Source of the DNA: an uncultured Pseudorhodobacter sp. | GTDB taxonomy: Bacteria > Pseudomonadota > Alphaproteobacteria > Rhodobacterales > Rhodobacteraceae | DNA length: 64,000 nt | Direction of reading: 5' to 3' | NCBI GenBank assembly: GCA_913062925.1 | Contig: CAJXWJ010000002.1 | Location: 1-64,000 of the forward strand | In this document: piece after piece, positions 17,707 through 25,742 of the stretch | Position numbering within the stretch: position 1 is the stretch's first letter | Layout: each line of letters starts with the position of its first letter | The notes under the pieces: model-generated | Seen by the model: the letters and a program-made list of their open reading frames with translations, nothing else | What the model was told of the DNA's origin: nothing | The model's database searches: none | Translations under genes and position numbers: made by a program

Positions 17707-18495
17707 ATGGACGGAAGCATGGATCAGTTGGTAACCTACGAGCTGCGCGACGAAATCGCGCTGATCGGGTTGAACCGTCCGGCCAAGCGAAATGCGGTCT
17801 CAGATCGCGTCGTCGAGGCGCTGAACCTTGCGATTGAGCGCGCTCAACTCGAAGCGAAGGCAGCTGTTATTCATGGCGAGGGGACGCATTTCTGCGCTGG
17901 TCTTGACCTGGCAGAGCATTCCGAAAAGCCGCTGATCGCAGCGGTGCAGGGCTCGCGGCGCTGGCATCGGATCTTTGACGGCATCGAGCGCGGCGGCATC
18001 CCCTTTGTGGTGGCCCTGCAAGGCGCGGTCGTTGGTGGCGGCTTTGAACTTGCCGCCGCAGCGCATGTGCGCGTGGCAGATGAAACCGCCTTCTTTGGCC
18101 TGCCCGAAGGCACGCGCGGCATTTTCGTCGGCGGCGGCGGTTCGGTACGGATCGCGCGGCTGATCGGCACCCAGCGCATGGGCGATATGATGTTGACCGG
18201 TCGTACCGTCTCGCCCGTGCAGATGGAGCAATGGGGCGGCGTCAGCTATGTTGTGCCAGCAGGCCAAGCGCTGGAGCGCGCCATCACCCTGGCCAAAGCC
18301 ACCGCGCAAAACGCACCGATGTCGAATTACGCCATCATTAACGCCCTGCCCCGCATCCGCGATATGTCCTCTGAAGATGGTCTTTTCGTCGAAAGCCTGA
18401 TGTCGGCCCTGACGTCAGTGACCCCCGAGGCCACCGAGCGGCTGCGCGCGTTTTTGGAAAAGCGCACCGCCAAACTTGCAGCGCCCACGGAATAA
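17707..18495 (+). CDS. Enoyl-CoA hydratase/crotonase acting on hydroxycinnamoyl-CoA
   Basis: A 262-aa crotonase-fold protein with the oxyanion-hole segments GTHFCAGLDLAE and GAVVGGGFELAAAAHVRVAD, followed by AFFGLPEG. It should add water to feruloyl- or coumaroyl-CoA. In the retro-aldol route the same kind of enzyme releases vanillin; here the adjacent SDR and amidohydrolase favour the hydration-then-oxidation route. It starts at 17707 (an alternative ATG at 17719 would drop four residues). The next gene begins 9 bp after its stop. Confidence 0.87.
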   Translation: MDGSMDQLVTYELRDEIALIGLNRPAKRNAVSDRVVEALNLAIERAQLEAKAAVIHGEGTHFCAGLDLAEHSEKPLIAAVQGSRRWHRIFDGIERGGIPFVVALQGAVVGGGFELAAAAHVRVADETAFFGLPEGTRGIFVGGGGSVRIARLIGTQRMGDMMLTGRTVSPVQMEQWGGVSYVVPAGQALERAITLAKATAQNAPMSNYAIINALPRIRDMSSEDGLFVESLMSALTSVTPEATERLRAFLEKRTAKLAAPTE

Positions 18496-18504
18496 GGCCG
18501 CGCC

Positions 18505-19380
18505 ATGAACCTTGACGACATCATCGCCATCGACTTTCACACCCATGCCGAAGAGCCGTGCAATTGCCACCGCGACGACGGCTATAATGACTTTCAGGCC
18601 GGTATGGCGGCCTATTTCAAAAACCCCGCCGGCGCAGATGGCATGTTGCCCACCGTGCCGCAAACCGCCGCCTATTACCGCGCGCGCAAGATCGCGGCGG
18701 TGATCTTTGGCGTCGATGCCGAACGCGAAACCGGCTTTCACCGCCACAACAACGAAGAAATCGCGCGGCTTGCAGCGGAAAACAGCGATATTCTGATCCC
18801 CTTTGCCAGCATCGACCCCGCCAAGGGCAAGCTTGGCGCGCGTGAGGCGCGGCGATTGGTGCGCGACTTTGGCGTGAAGGGCTTCAAGTTTCACCCCACC
18901 ATGCAGGGGTTTTTCCCCAATGACCGCATGGCATATCCGCTTTATGAGGCGATTGCCGAAGAAGGCGCGATTGCATTGTTTCACACCGGCCAAACCGGTG
19001 TTGGCTCGGGGATGCGGGGCGGCATGGGGATGCGGCTGAAATACTCGAACCCCATACACATTGACGATGTCGCGGTAGATTTCCCCGATATGACCATCGT
19101 GCTGGCGCACCCCTCCTTCCCTTGGACCGAAGAGGGGCTTGCCGTGGCCCAGCACAAACCCAATGTTTATATTGATATGTCGGGCTGGTCGCCAAAATAT
19201 TTCCCGCAAATCTTTGTGCATTACGCCAATACCATCCTTAAGAAAAAGATGCTGTTTGGCTCGGATTGGCCGGCAATCACGCCAGACCGCTGGCTGGCCG
19301 ATTTCGCTGACCTGCCGATCAAAGACGATGTGCGCCCACTGATCTTGAAAGAAAATGCGCGCCGTATCCTGAAGATGTAA
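18505..19380 (+). CDS. Amidohydrolase-family metal hydrolase, aryl beta-ketoacyl-CoA cleavage candidate
   Basis: A 291-aa TIM-barrel metal-dependent hydrolase (COG2159 type). Metal-site candidates are H12 and H14 (IDFHTH), H160 (LFHTG), H202 (LAHPSF) and D254 (FGSDWP). Equivalent proteins sit in hydroxycinnamate operons of Corynebacterium glutamicum (PhdC) and Agrobacterium, where they are proposed to split the aryl beta-keto-CoA intermediate to the benzoate. Here it is co-oriented with the crotonase and next to the ligase and SDR, so the same step is inferred. It is not a good match to the 2-pyrone-4,6-dicarboxylate hydrolase LigI. Confidence 0.8.
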   Translation: MNLDDIIAIDFHTHAEEPCNCHRDDGYNDFQAGMAAYFKNPAGADGMLPTVPQTAAYYRARKIAAVIFGVDAERETGFHRHNNEEIARLAAENSDILIPFASIDPAKGKLGAREARRLVRDFGVKGFKFHPTMQGFFPNDRMAYPLYEAIAEEGAIALFHTGQTGVGSGMRGGMGMRLKYSNPIHIDDVAVDFPDMTIVLAHPSFPWTEEGLAVAQHKPNVYIDMSGWSPKYFPQIFVHYANTILKKKMLFGSDWPAITPDRWLADFADLPIKDDVRPLILKENARRILKM

Positions 19381-19388
19381 TCTCTGCA

Positions 19389-19432
19389 TGTATACAGGGC
19401 GCGCACACCCTGCTAGCCTTAACTTGTATACA
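19389..19432 (+). promoter_or_regulatory. Two TGTATACA palindromes at the GntR gene
   Basis: TGTATACA occurs at 19389-19396 and again at 19425-19432, 36 bp apart centre to centre, the second just upstream of the GntR start. FCD-type GntR repressors often bind such short palindromes. Two further copies precede the LigM-like gene. Confidence 0.7.
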
Positions 19433-19443
19433 TGAGGACAAAG

Positions 19444-20175
19444 ATGGCAGGCTTGGAACGAACCTCTACCCATGCGCAGCGGGCCTTGATCACATTGCGC
19501 AAACGCATTTTGGGCGGCGCTTACCCGGGCGGAACCCGCCTGTTCGAAGTGGCGCTGGCCGAGGATCTGGGTATTTCGCGCACGCCGGTGCGCGATGCGC
19601 TGCAACGGCTGGGCGCCGAAGGGCTGCTTGACCGCGCGCCGGCTGGCGGATTTGTGGTGCGCGGCTTTGCGGTGCGCGATGTGGTCGACACCATCGAGCT
19701 GCGCGGCGTACTCGAGGGCACCGCCGCCCGTTTGGCCGCAGAGCGCGGCGTTTCGGCCGATCACCTAGCCCAAGCCCGCAGCATTCTGCATCAGATCGAC
19801 GCATTGTTCTTAGTGCAATCCTTTGATATGGAGGCATATTCAAATTTTAACACCCAGTTCCACCACCTCTTGGCGCAGCTGTCGCAAAGTGCGGTTTTGA
19901 TCCGGGAAATTGACCGCATCACCGCCCTGCCCTTTGCCTCGCCCTCGGCCTTTCTTGACGACCAATCACGGCAGGCCGAGCTGGTCAAAACCCTTTCGGC
20001 AGCGCAGGGTCAGCACCGCGCCCTGATCGAGGCAATCGAAGCCCGCGAGGGGTTTCGCGCCGAATCACTGGCCCGCGAACACGCCCGCGCCGCAAGACGC
20101 AACGTCGAATTCCTGCTCTCACATGAGGCTGCGCTGCGCGAAGGCGTGCAAAGCTTGGCCATCCTTAGCTCCTAG
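19444..20175 (+). CDS. GntR-family (FCD) transcriptional regulator
   Basis: A 243-aa protein with an N-terminal wHTH (LITLRKRILGGAYPGGTRLFEVALAEDLGISRTPVRDALQRL) and a C-terminal FCD-type helical effector domain with conserved histidines (FHHLL, QHRALIEAIEAR). It probably senses an organic acid and controls itself and the downstream demethylase and ring-cleavage genes through TGTATACA sites. The start at 19444 is preceded by GAGGAC; the ATG at 19432 overlaps an operator copy and is less likely. Confidence 0.88.
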   Translation: MAGLERTSTHAQRALITLRKRILGGAYPGGTRLFEVALAEDLGISRTPVRDALQRLGAEGLLDRAPAGGFVVRGFAVRDVVDTIELRGVLEGTAARLAAERGVSADHLAQARSILHQIDALFLVQSFDMEAYSNFNTQFHHLLAQLSQSAVLIREIDRITALPFASPSAFLDDQSRQAELVKTLSAAQGQHRALIEAIEAREGFRAESLAREHARAARRNVEFLLSHEAALREGVQSLAILSS

Positions 20176-20183
20176 AAGATCTA

Positions 20184-20265
20184 TGTATACATTTTGGGGG
20201 AATTCCGCAGTCAAACCGCTGCGCAACTCTTGATTTTCAATCCGAACTGCGGCCTAGTGTATACA
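20184..20265 (+). promoter_or_regulatory. Two TGTATACA palindromes upstream of the LigM-like gene
   Basis: TGTATACA at 20184-20191 and 20258-20265, 74 bp apart (about seven helical turns), in the 111-bp gap between the GntR gene and the demethylase gene. With the pair upstream of the GntR gene, this gives four exact copies within 0.9 kb, consistent with looping repression by the GntR protein. Confidence 0.7.
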
Positions 20266-20286
20266 CACAAGCAGGGAGCAAGTTTG

Positions 20287-21690
20287 ATGTCACAAAGCCT
20301 GACAACCGCAATCGCAGCCGCGGGCGATCCCGTCACGATGCTGCGCAATTCAAAAGCCGGGATGTATGTCTATCCCGTGGTGGCCCCCGAATTTCAGAAC
20401 TGGCGCAACGAACAGGTCGCTTGGCGCCAAACCGCTGTGCTGTTTGACCAATCACATCACATGGACGAGCTGATCGTCGAAGGCCCCGATGCCACAGCGT
20501 TTTTGTCGCATCACGGCGTGAATTCTTTTGCCAATTTTGATCTAAACCGCGCCAAACATTTCGTGCCCGTGACGCCAAATGGCCATGTCATCGGCGACCA
20601 TATTATTTTCCGCGAGCGTGAGGATAAATATATCCTTGTTGGCCGCGCGCCCACCTCGAATTGGCTGATGTTCTGCGCCGCTTATGGCAAATGGAACGTG
20701 CGGCTTAAATACGATCCACGCAGCCCCAGCCGCCCCGAAGGCGAAAGGGTTTTGCGCGAGCATTACCGTTTTCAAATCCAAGGACCGGATGCGCCTAAAA
20801 TCTTTGAAAAGATGAATGGCGGCCCCGTGCCGGATATTAAGTTTTTCCATGTCGATTGGATCAATATCGGCAGCAAAAAGGTGCAGGCCCTGCGCCACGG
20901 CATGTCCGGCGCACCTGGGCTAGAAATTTGGGGCCCCTATAAGGATAAGGATTACATCCAGTCCACCATCTTGCAAGCCGCGCGCGATGCGGGCGTCAAT
21001 CTGGTGCAATGTGGCAGCCGCGCCTATTCGACCAACACTCTGGAATCAGGCTGGATTCCTTCGCCCTTGCCAGGCATCTATACCGGTGACGGCATGCTGA
21101 AAGACTATCGCGATTGGCTGGGTGCTGACAGCTACGAGTCCGCCGGCGCGATTGGTGGCAGCTTTGTCAGCGACAATATCGAGGATTATTACGTTAATCC
21201 GTTTGAGCTGGGCTATGATTTCTACATTGGCTGGAAAAAAGAGGATTTCATCGGAAAATCCGCCTTAGCCGCAATGAAAGGTAGCGCATCAAACCGCAAA
21301 AAAGTCACTTTCGAATGGAACCGCGAGGATGTGATGAAGGTGATCGCCTCTAATTTTGAATCTGGCGTGCCGTTCAAATGGATCGACTTTCCGCAGCCCA
21401 ATTACGCCTCCTCTAGCGCCGATATGGTGATGTTGGGCGATAAAATGGTCGGGATGAGCATGTTTAACGGCTATTCCTATAATGAGCGCTGCATGCTGTC
21501 TTTGGGCGTTGTCTCGCAAGAGGTGCAGGAAAATGACATCCTGACACTGAAGTGGGGCGAGCCGGAAACCACCGGCAAAACTTCGACCGAGCCGCACCGT
21601 CAGACGGAAATTCGGGTTCGGGTCGCAGCCACCCCCTATGCAGCCGAGGCGCGGACGAATTACGCCGACAGCTGGCGCAGCAGAAGCTAA
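20287..21690 (+). CDS. ligM: Tetrahydrofolate-dependent aromatic O-demethylase (LigM/DesA-like)
   Basis: The 467-aa GcvT-fold protein matches LigM of Sphingobium in length and in many stretches: MLRNSKAGMYVYPVVAPEF, AVLFDQSHHM, VPVTPNGHVIGD, LRHGMSGAPGLEIWGPY, NTLESGWIPSPLPGIYTGD, GAIGGSFVSDNIEDYYVNP and MSMFNGYSYNER. Such enzymes move the methoxyl methyl of vanillate, 3-O-methylgallate or syringate to tetrahydrofolate. The start at 20287 follows GGGAG. It is followed by a terminator and then ring-cleavage genes. DmdA, the DMSP demethylase of the same superfamily, is about 370 aa and does not fit. Whether vanillate, 3-O-methylgallate or syringate is preferred cannot be read. Confidence 0.9.
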   Translation: MSQSLTTAIAAAGDPVTMLRNSKAGMYVYPVVAPEFQNWRNEQVAWRQTAVLFDQSHHMDELIVEGPDATAFLSHHGVNSFANFDLNRAKHFVPVTPNGHVIGDHIIFREREDKYILVGRAPTSNWLMFCAAYGKWNVRLKYDPRSPSRPEGERVLREHYRFQIQGPDAPKIFEKMNGGPVPDIKFFHVDWINIGSKKVQALRHGMSGAPGLEIWGPYKDKDYIQSTILQAARDAGVNLVQCGSRAYSTNTLESGWIPSPLPGIYTGDGMLKDYRDWLGADSYESAGAIGGSFVSDNIEDYYVNPFELGYDFYIGWKKEDFIGKSALAAMKGSASNRKKVTFEWNREDVMKVIASNFESGVPFKWIDFPQPNYASSSADMVMLGDKMVGMSMFNGYSYNERCMLSLGVVSQEVQENDILTLKWGEPETTGKTSTEPHRQTEIRVRVAATPYAAEARTNYADSWRSRS

Positions 21691-21696
21691 GGCAGC

Positions 21697-21729
21697 GGGC
21701 CGTCCCTGCTTTCGGGGCGGCCCTTTTTT
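21697..21729 (+). terminator. Intrinsic terminator after the LigM-like gene
   Basis: GGGCCG-TCCC at 21697-21706 pairs with GGGG-CGGCCC at 21714-21723, with a short loop, followed by six T at 21724-21729. It separates the demethylase transcript from the hydrolase-LigA gene, which begins 16 bp later after a GGAGGGG ribosome site. Confidence 0.85.
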
Positions 21730-21744
21730 ACGGAGGGGTGGGGC

Positions 21745-22782
21745 ATGACAACTTTGCTTTTGATTCCGGGACTTGTGTCGGATGACTTTGTCTGGAGGTC
21801 ATTGCAAACGCTGCGGCCTGCCGTGGTGGCCTGCATCACGCAACACGCCAGCATCCCCGAAATGGCACGGGATCTTTTGACGCGCCACTCAGGCAGGCTG
21901 ATTTTAGCGGGCCATTCGCTGGGCGGGCGCGTGGCGCTTGAGATGGCGCGGATGGCGCCCGGGCGGATCGCGGGGATCGCGCTGCTGAACACCGGCACAC
22001 ATCCCAAACGGGAGGGCGAAGAGGCCAAGCGCCAAGCGATGATTGATCTGTGCAACCGCGACGGCATGGCGGCGCTGGCCGCCCAGTGGGTGCCGGGCAT
22101 GATGAATGCCGAAGCCGTGCCTGATCCGCAGGTGATCGCCAATCTGACGGCAATGGTCTGCCGCATGACGCCCGAAATCCACGAGCGCCAGTTGCGCGCT
22201 TTGCTGGCGCGGCCAGATGCGGCGGCGACGCTGGACTATCAGGGGCCGATGCTGCTGGTCGTTGGTCGCCAGGATATCTGGAGCCCGATTGCCCAACATC
22301 AGGACATTGCCAGAATTTGCCCGCAGGCTCGGCTGGAAATCATCGAGGATGCCGGCCATTTTGCGCCGGTAGAGCAGCCTGACAGTGTGGCAAGACTGCT
22401 GGCCGATTGGGCGCAGGGCGTGGCAGACCGCGATGCTGGCCAAGACCGCATTCCCGACACGCCGCTGTTTGACCGCCCCCGTGCCAACTTGGGCTATGCG
22501 CTGAACAAAATGGCGATGAGCCTGTCAAGCCCTGAGGGGCGCGCGGCCTTTTTGGCCGATGAAGCCGCCTATCTGAACCGCTTTGAGCTGAGCGAGGAAC
22601 AGCGCGCAGCAGTGGCGCGCCGCGATTGGGCCGAGATGGTGCGGCTGGGGGGGAACCTTTTTTATATCCTGAAGATTTCTGCCGTGGACCCAACCCCGAT
22701 CCGCGCCATTGGCGCGGCGCAAGCGGGGATGAGTTTGGATGCATTTCTCGACACAAGACTGGGAAAGGTCACAAATGGCTAG
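21745..22782 (+). CDS. Fusion of alpha/beta-hydrolase and LigA-type dioxygenase alpha subunit
   Basis: One uninterrupted 345-aa frame. Residues 1 to about 228 are an alpha/beta-hydrolase with nucleophile elbow GHSLGG (S58), acid D177 (VGRQDIWSP) and H205 (DAGHFAPVEQP). Residues about 236-345 match the small alpha subunit LigA of protocatechuate 4,5-dioxygenase: LGYALNKMAMSLSSPEGRAA, DEAAYLNRFELSEEQR, ARRDWAEMVRLGGNLFY and AAQAGMSLDAF. LigA is normally a separate ~130-aa protein. LigB overlaps the stop by 8 nt, so the two make a complex. The hydrolase could act on the ring-cleavage product, for example the methyl ester formed from 3-O-methylgallate, as DesC/DesD hydrolases do in Sphingobium (inference). 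Confidence 0.9.
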   Translation: MTTLLLIPGLVSDDFVWRSLQTLRPAVVACITQHASIPEMARDLLTRHSGRLILAGHSLGGRVALEMARMAPGRIAGIALLNTGTHPKREGEEAKRQAMIDLCNRDGMAALAAQWVPGMMNAEAVPDPQVIANLTAMVCRMTPEIHERQLRALLARPDAAATLDYQGPMLLVVGRQDIWSPIAQHQDIARICPQARLEIIEDAGHFAPVEQPDSVARLLADWAQGVADRDAGQDRIPDTPLFDRPRANLGYALNKMAMSLSSPEGRAAFLADEAAYLNRFELSEEQRAAVARRDWAEMVRLGGNLFYILKISAVDPTPIRAIGAAQAGMSLDAFLDTRLGKVTNG

Positions 22783-23614
22783 GTTGATTGGCGGCATCGG
22801 GACCAGCCATGTGCCCTCGATTGCGGCGGCGCTGGATAAGGGTCTGCGCAACACCGACGAATGGAAGCCGTTTTTTGACGGCTATATCCCGGCGCAAGAC
22901 TGGGCAGCGGCCGCAGCGCCTGACATCGCCGTGGTGATCTTTAACGATCACGGCAATGCGTTCTTTTTGGACCGCGTGCCGACCTTGGCTTTGGGCGTGG
23001 CCGAAAGCTATGATCCCATCGATGAAGGCTGGGGGCCGCGCGCAGTGCCGTCTTTTCAGGGGGCTGCGGATTTTGCTTGGCATTTGGCCGATCAGATGGT
23101 GGCGCGGCATTTTGATCCGCTGATTTGCCGCGAATTGCAGGTGGATCATGGCATGCAGGTGCCAATGGAATTGATCTTTGGCAGGCCAGCGGCTTGGCCT
23201 GTCAAGGTGGTGCCGATCTTGGTCAATACCATCCAATATCCGATCCCCACCCCGCAACGGATGTGGGAGTTGGGCCGCGTGCTGCGCGCAGCGATTGAAA
23301 GCTGGCCCACGGATGAAAAAGTGGTTGTGCTGGGCACGGGCGGCCTCTCACATCAATTGCAGGGCGCGCGAGCGGGCTATATCAACCCCGCCGAAGACCG
23401 CAAATGGATCGCCGATATTGGTCCAAACCCCGCACGCTACCGCGATATGACGCGCGAAGACTATGTCGAGGTTTTTGGCTCGGAGGGGGCAGAGCTGATC
23501 ATGTGGCTGGTGATGCGCGGCGCGATGGATAGCCAAGTCAAGACCTTGTTTCGCCACTATTTTGCTCCGGCCTCGATGACCGGCGCCGGCATGGTTTTGT
23601 TGGAGAATCTGTAA
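22775..23614 (+). CDS. ligB: Protocatechuate/gallate-type 4,5-dioxygenase catalytic subunit LigB
   Basis: The 279-aa type II extradiol dioxygenase keeps the LigB residues two positions earlier: Fe(II) ligands H12, H59 and E240, plus the second-shell H125 and H193 that correspond to LigB H127 and H195. It cleaves a catecholic acid next to the hydroxyl pair with O2. The start at 22775 lies 8 nt inside the upstream LigA fusion. There are no LigC (CHMS dehydrogenase) or LigI genes in the window, but GalD, GalB and LigK are present, so gallate or 3-O-methylgallate is a better substrate guess than protocatechuate. Confidence 0.92.
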   Translation: MARLIGGIGTSHVPSIAAALDKGLRNTDEWKPFFDGYIPAQDWAAAAAPDIAVVIFNDHGNAFFLDRVPTLALGVAESYDPIDEGWGPRAVPSFQGAADFAWHLADQMVARHFDPLICRELQVDHGMQVPMELIFGRPAAWPVKVVPILVNTIQYPIPTPQRMWELGRVLRAAIESWPTDEKVVVLGTGGLSHQLQGARAGYINPAEDRKWIADIGPNPARYRDMTREDYVEVFGSEGAELIMWLVMRGAMDSQVKTLFRHYFAPASMTGAGMVLLENL

Positions 23615-23931
23615 TGTATTTTCTCATGATCTGCCCGCATCACCAAGGCCCCCAGATTGCGGCTTTGCGCGATGCCTTGCGCCCGCAGCACCGCGCTTGG
23701 GTGGCCTCGGGTGGCGCCGGTTTGGCCAAGGTGCTGACCGGCTCTGCGCTTTGGGATGATGCGGGCCAAGGCATGGGCAATTTCGGTATTCTGGAGGCCG
23801 CAGATGAGGCCGCCGCCCGCGCCTTTGCCCAAGGCGACCCCTTTGCACAGGGCGGCGTGATCGCGCGGGTTGATCTGACGCGCTTGGCCGATAGTTTCCA
23901 AGCCAGTCGCATCTCACCGATGACGTCTTAA
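23614..23931 (+). CDS. YciI-like small protein
   Basis: A 105-aa ferredoxin-like-fold protein (YCII family), recognisable by the N-terminal strand MYFLMICPHH, R-xx-H (LRPQHRAWV) and the C-terminal E-A-x-xx-A-xx-DP-F-A-x-G-G pattern (FAQGDPFAQGG). Its ATG shares bases with the ligB stop (TAATG), so it is co-translated with the ring-cleavage genes. Members are found in several degradation operons, sometimes as isomerases or dehalogenase-like enzymes. A role in isomerising the ring-cleavage product is possible but unproven. It converges with the hydrolase gene by 4 nt. Confidence 0.82.
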   Translation: MYFLMICPHHQGPQIAALRDALRPQHRAWVASGGAGLAKVLTGSALWDDAGQGMGNFGILEAADEAAARAFAQGDPFAQGGVIARVDLTRLADSFQASRISPMTS

Positions 23932-24755
23932 CCCAAGGATCTTGCGAAATCGGCCAAGGCCTGATTGAACAGCTCGGGCTTTTCGACTTGCGGTGTGTGT
24001 CCGCAGGCATGCACGATCAGCAGCTGAGACTGCGCTGCAAGTCCGGCGGCAATGGCGCTGTGTTTATGTGGTAAAACAGCATCGTCTTTGCCGTGGATCA
24101 CCAAGGCGGGGCAGTCCAGTGCAGACAGGATGCCATGGCTTTTCTGCCAAACCTCCTTGTTTTGCCCGCGCAAAGTAAGGGTCGCACGCAGGGTCGCCAA
24201 GAACGCCGCGGTGCCGCCTTGTTTGGCCACATTGCGGGCAATTGCGGCGCGCAGTCGGGGCGTTACAACGTTTGGATCTTTGACAATCGCCTTGATCTGC
24301 AAGGCAACAGTCTTTTCGCTGGGCTTGTTCAGCGCCTCGCCAACAAAGGGCAGGCTGAACAGGCGAAACACCGGTGTAACCTCTGGCCCAAGCGCGGCAG
24401 CATTTGCCAAAACCACCCCCCGCAGGCGCAGCTGGGTGGCCAGGCGCAACGACACCGCAGCCCCCATAGAATTGCCTACAGCGATAAACCGATCCAGGTT
24501 GAGTGCTTGCGCAAACTTTTGCGCCCAAAGCGCATAGCTGTCGAAATCCTCGGTCTTGCCCGTCATATCCGACAGACCATGATTGGGAAAATCCCATGCA
24601 ATCAGGCGCAGATGCGACAAGCCTTTCGTCATTTGCAGATCCCACATTTCCAGCGAGGCTGCGATCCCATGGCTGAACAGCACGGCAACGCCCGCACCGC
24701 CCGTATCGCGGTAGCGTATCGCACAGCCGTCAATCGTAAGCCAAAGGTCTTGCAT
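23928..24755 (-). CDS. Alpha/beta-hydrolase, enol-lactonase/meta-cleavage hydrolase-like
   Basis: A 275-aa hydrolase with oxyanion motif FSHGIAASLEMWD, nucleophile elbow VGNSMGAAVSLRLA (GNSMG), acid in IHGKDDAVLPH and H in HACGHTPQVEKPE. It starts three bases after the livM stop, so it belongs to the liv transporter operon. Relatives include 3-oxoadipate enol-lactonase and meta-cleavage product hydrolases; pcaD itself is at 34555, so this is a second enzyme. It probably processes the imported ester or an aromatic intermediate (inference). Confidence 0.82.
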   Translation of the reverse strand: MQDLWLTIDGCAIRYRDTGGAGVAVLFSHGIAASLEMWDLQMTKGLSHLRLIAWDFPNHGLSDMTGKTEDFDSYALWAQKFAQALNLDRFIAVGNSMGAAVSLRLATQLRLRGVVLANAAALGPEVTPVFRLFSLPFVGEALNKPSEKTVALQIKAIVKDPNVVTPRLRAAIARNVAKQGGTAAFLATLRATLTLRGQNKEVWQKSHGILSALDCPALVIHGKDDAVLPHKHSAIAAGLAAQSQLLIVHACGHTPQVEKPELFNQALADFARSLG

Positions 24756-24758
24756 GCG

Positions 24759-25742
24759 TCACATCCTTAGACGTTTGCGCAGCGACAAGGGTTCGTCCTT
24801 GCCACGATCCAGCCAAAGCCCAACGATGCCATTGGGCAGATACAGGGCAAAAAAGATCGCAAGCCCCCCCACGCCCGCCAGATACCAGGCCCCAAAATCG
24901 CCAAACAGCTCTTGCAAGCCAAAGAACACCAGCGCGCCAAGGATCGGCCCAATAAAGGTGCCAATGCCGCCGACCAACACCATAAACAACATGAACACCG
25001 ACCACTGCACCCCAAAAGAGGTGCGCGGCTGAAATGTGATCGCCGAGGCCAGCCACAGCGCCCCCGCCAGCGCACAGCCAATGGCGGCGATGACATAAAT
25101 CCGCTGCTTGACCCGAAAGGTTGATATCCCGACCGAGGCGGCGGCGTCTTCGTCATCGCGGATGGCCTGACTTTCCGCCCCGATGCGGCGCTGCAACAGC
25201 ACCCAAGTGCCCCAGACCATCACCACCATGCTGGCAAGGGCCAAAAGATACAGCACCAGACGGCGCAGATCAGGGTCATAAGCGTTCAGCGCCAAAAGCG
25301 ATGTGCCTGTTTCGCCCTGCACGATCGGGTCAAACATCACAAGGGACCGGATGGTTTCGGCAATCACCCAGGTGGCAATCGCGAACTCGCCCGCCTTCAT
25401 GCGCAACACGAACCACGACAGCAGCCATGCCACCGCACCCGCGCCGATTGCCGCAACAAAGATCATCACAAACGGCGGCAGTCCCGCATCCACCAGCCGG
25501 ATCAGCGCATAGCCTCCCAGCCCGATGAAAGCCTGCTGGCCCACCGAAACCAAGCCTGCATAGCCTGCAAGCAAGTTCCACATCACCGCAAACATCACCA
25601 GAATGAAGAGATAGATCAGCTTGTCCACGATCAGCGCCGAGCCCAGCCAAGGCAGGGTAGCAAGGCCCAGCACCGCAAGGCAGGCCAGCCCGACCAGTCT
25701 GCGGTCCTTGGTATTCATCGGCAAAACTTGGGCGGGGGTCAT
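24759..25742 (-). CDS. livM: Branched-chain-type ABC transporter permease LivM
   Basis: A 327-aa permease with about ten hydrophobic segments and the LivM landmark GYAGLVSVGQQAFIGLGGYA. It includes the cytoplasmic loop RIGAESQAIRDDEDAAASVGISTFRVK that contacts the ATPases. It overlaps livH by ATGA. Liv-type systems next to aromatic genes in Rhodobacterales and Rhodopseudomonas often import aromatic acids rather than amino acids, which fits the surroundings. Confidence 0.88.
   Translation of the reverse strand: MTPAQVLPMNTKDRRLVGLACLAVLGLATLPWLGSALIVDKLIYLFILVMFAVMWNLLAGYAGLVSVGQQAFIGLGGYALIRLVDAGLPPFVMIFVAAIGAGAVAWLLSWFVLRMKAGEFAIATWVIAETIRSLVMFDPIVQGETGTSLLALNAYDPDLRRLVLYLLALASMVVMVWGTWVLLQRRIGAESQAIRDDEDAAASVGISTFRVKQRIYVIAAIGCALAGALWLASAITFQPRTSFGVQWSVFMLFMVLVGGIGTFIGPILGALVFFGLQELFGDFGAWYLAGVGGLAIFFALYLPNGIVGLWLDRGKDEPLSLRKRLRM

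Noticed and set aside
18505-19380. 2-pyrone-4,6-dicarboxylate hydrolase LigI, as part of a 4,5-cleavage route
   Set aside because: It is of the COG2159 type seen in hydroxycinnamate operons and is coupled to the crotonase gene, not to ligAB.
20287-21690. DMSP demethylase DmdA, suggested by the GcvT fold and the presence of dddP
   Set aside because: The protein is about 100 residues too long for DmdA and follows LigM along its whole length; its neighbours are aromatic ring-cleavage genes.
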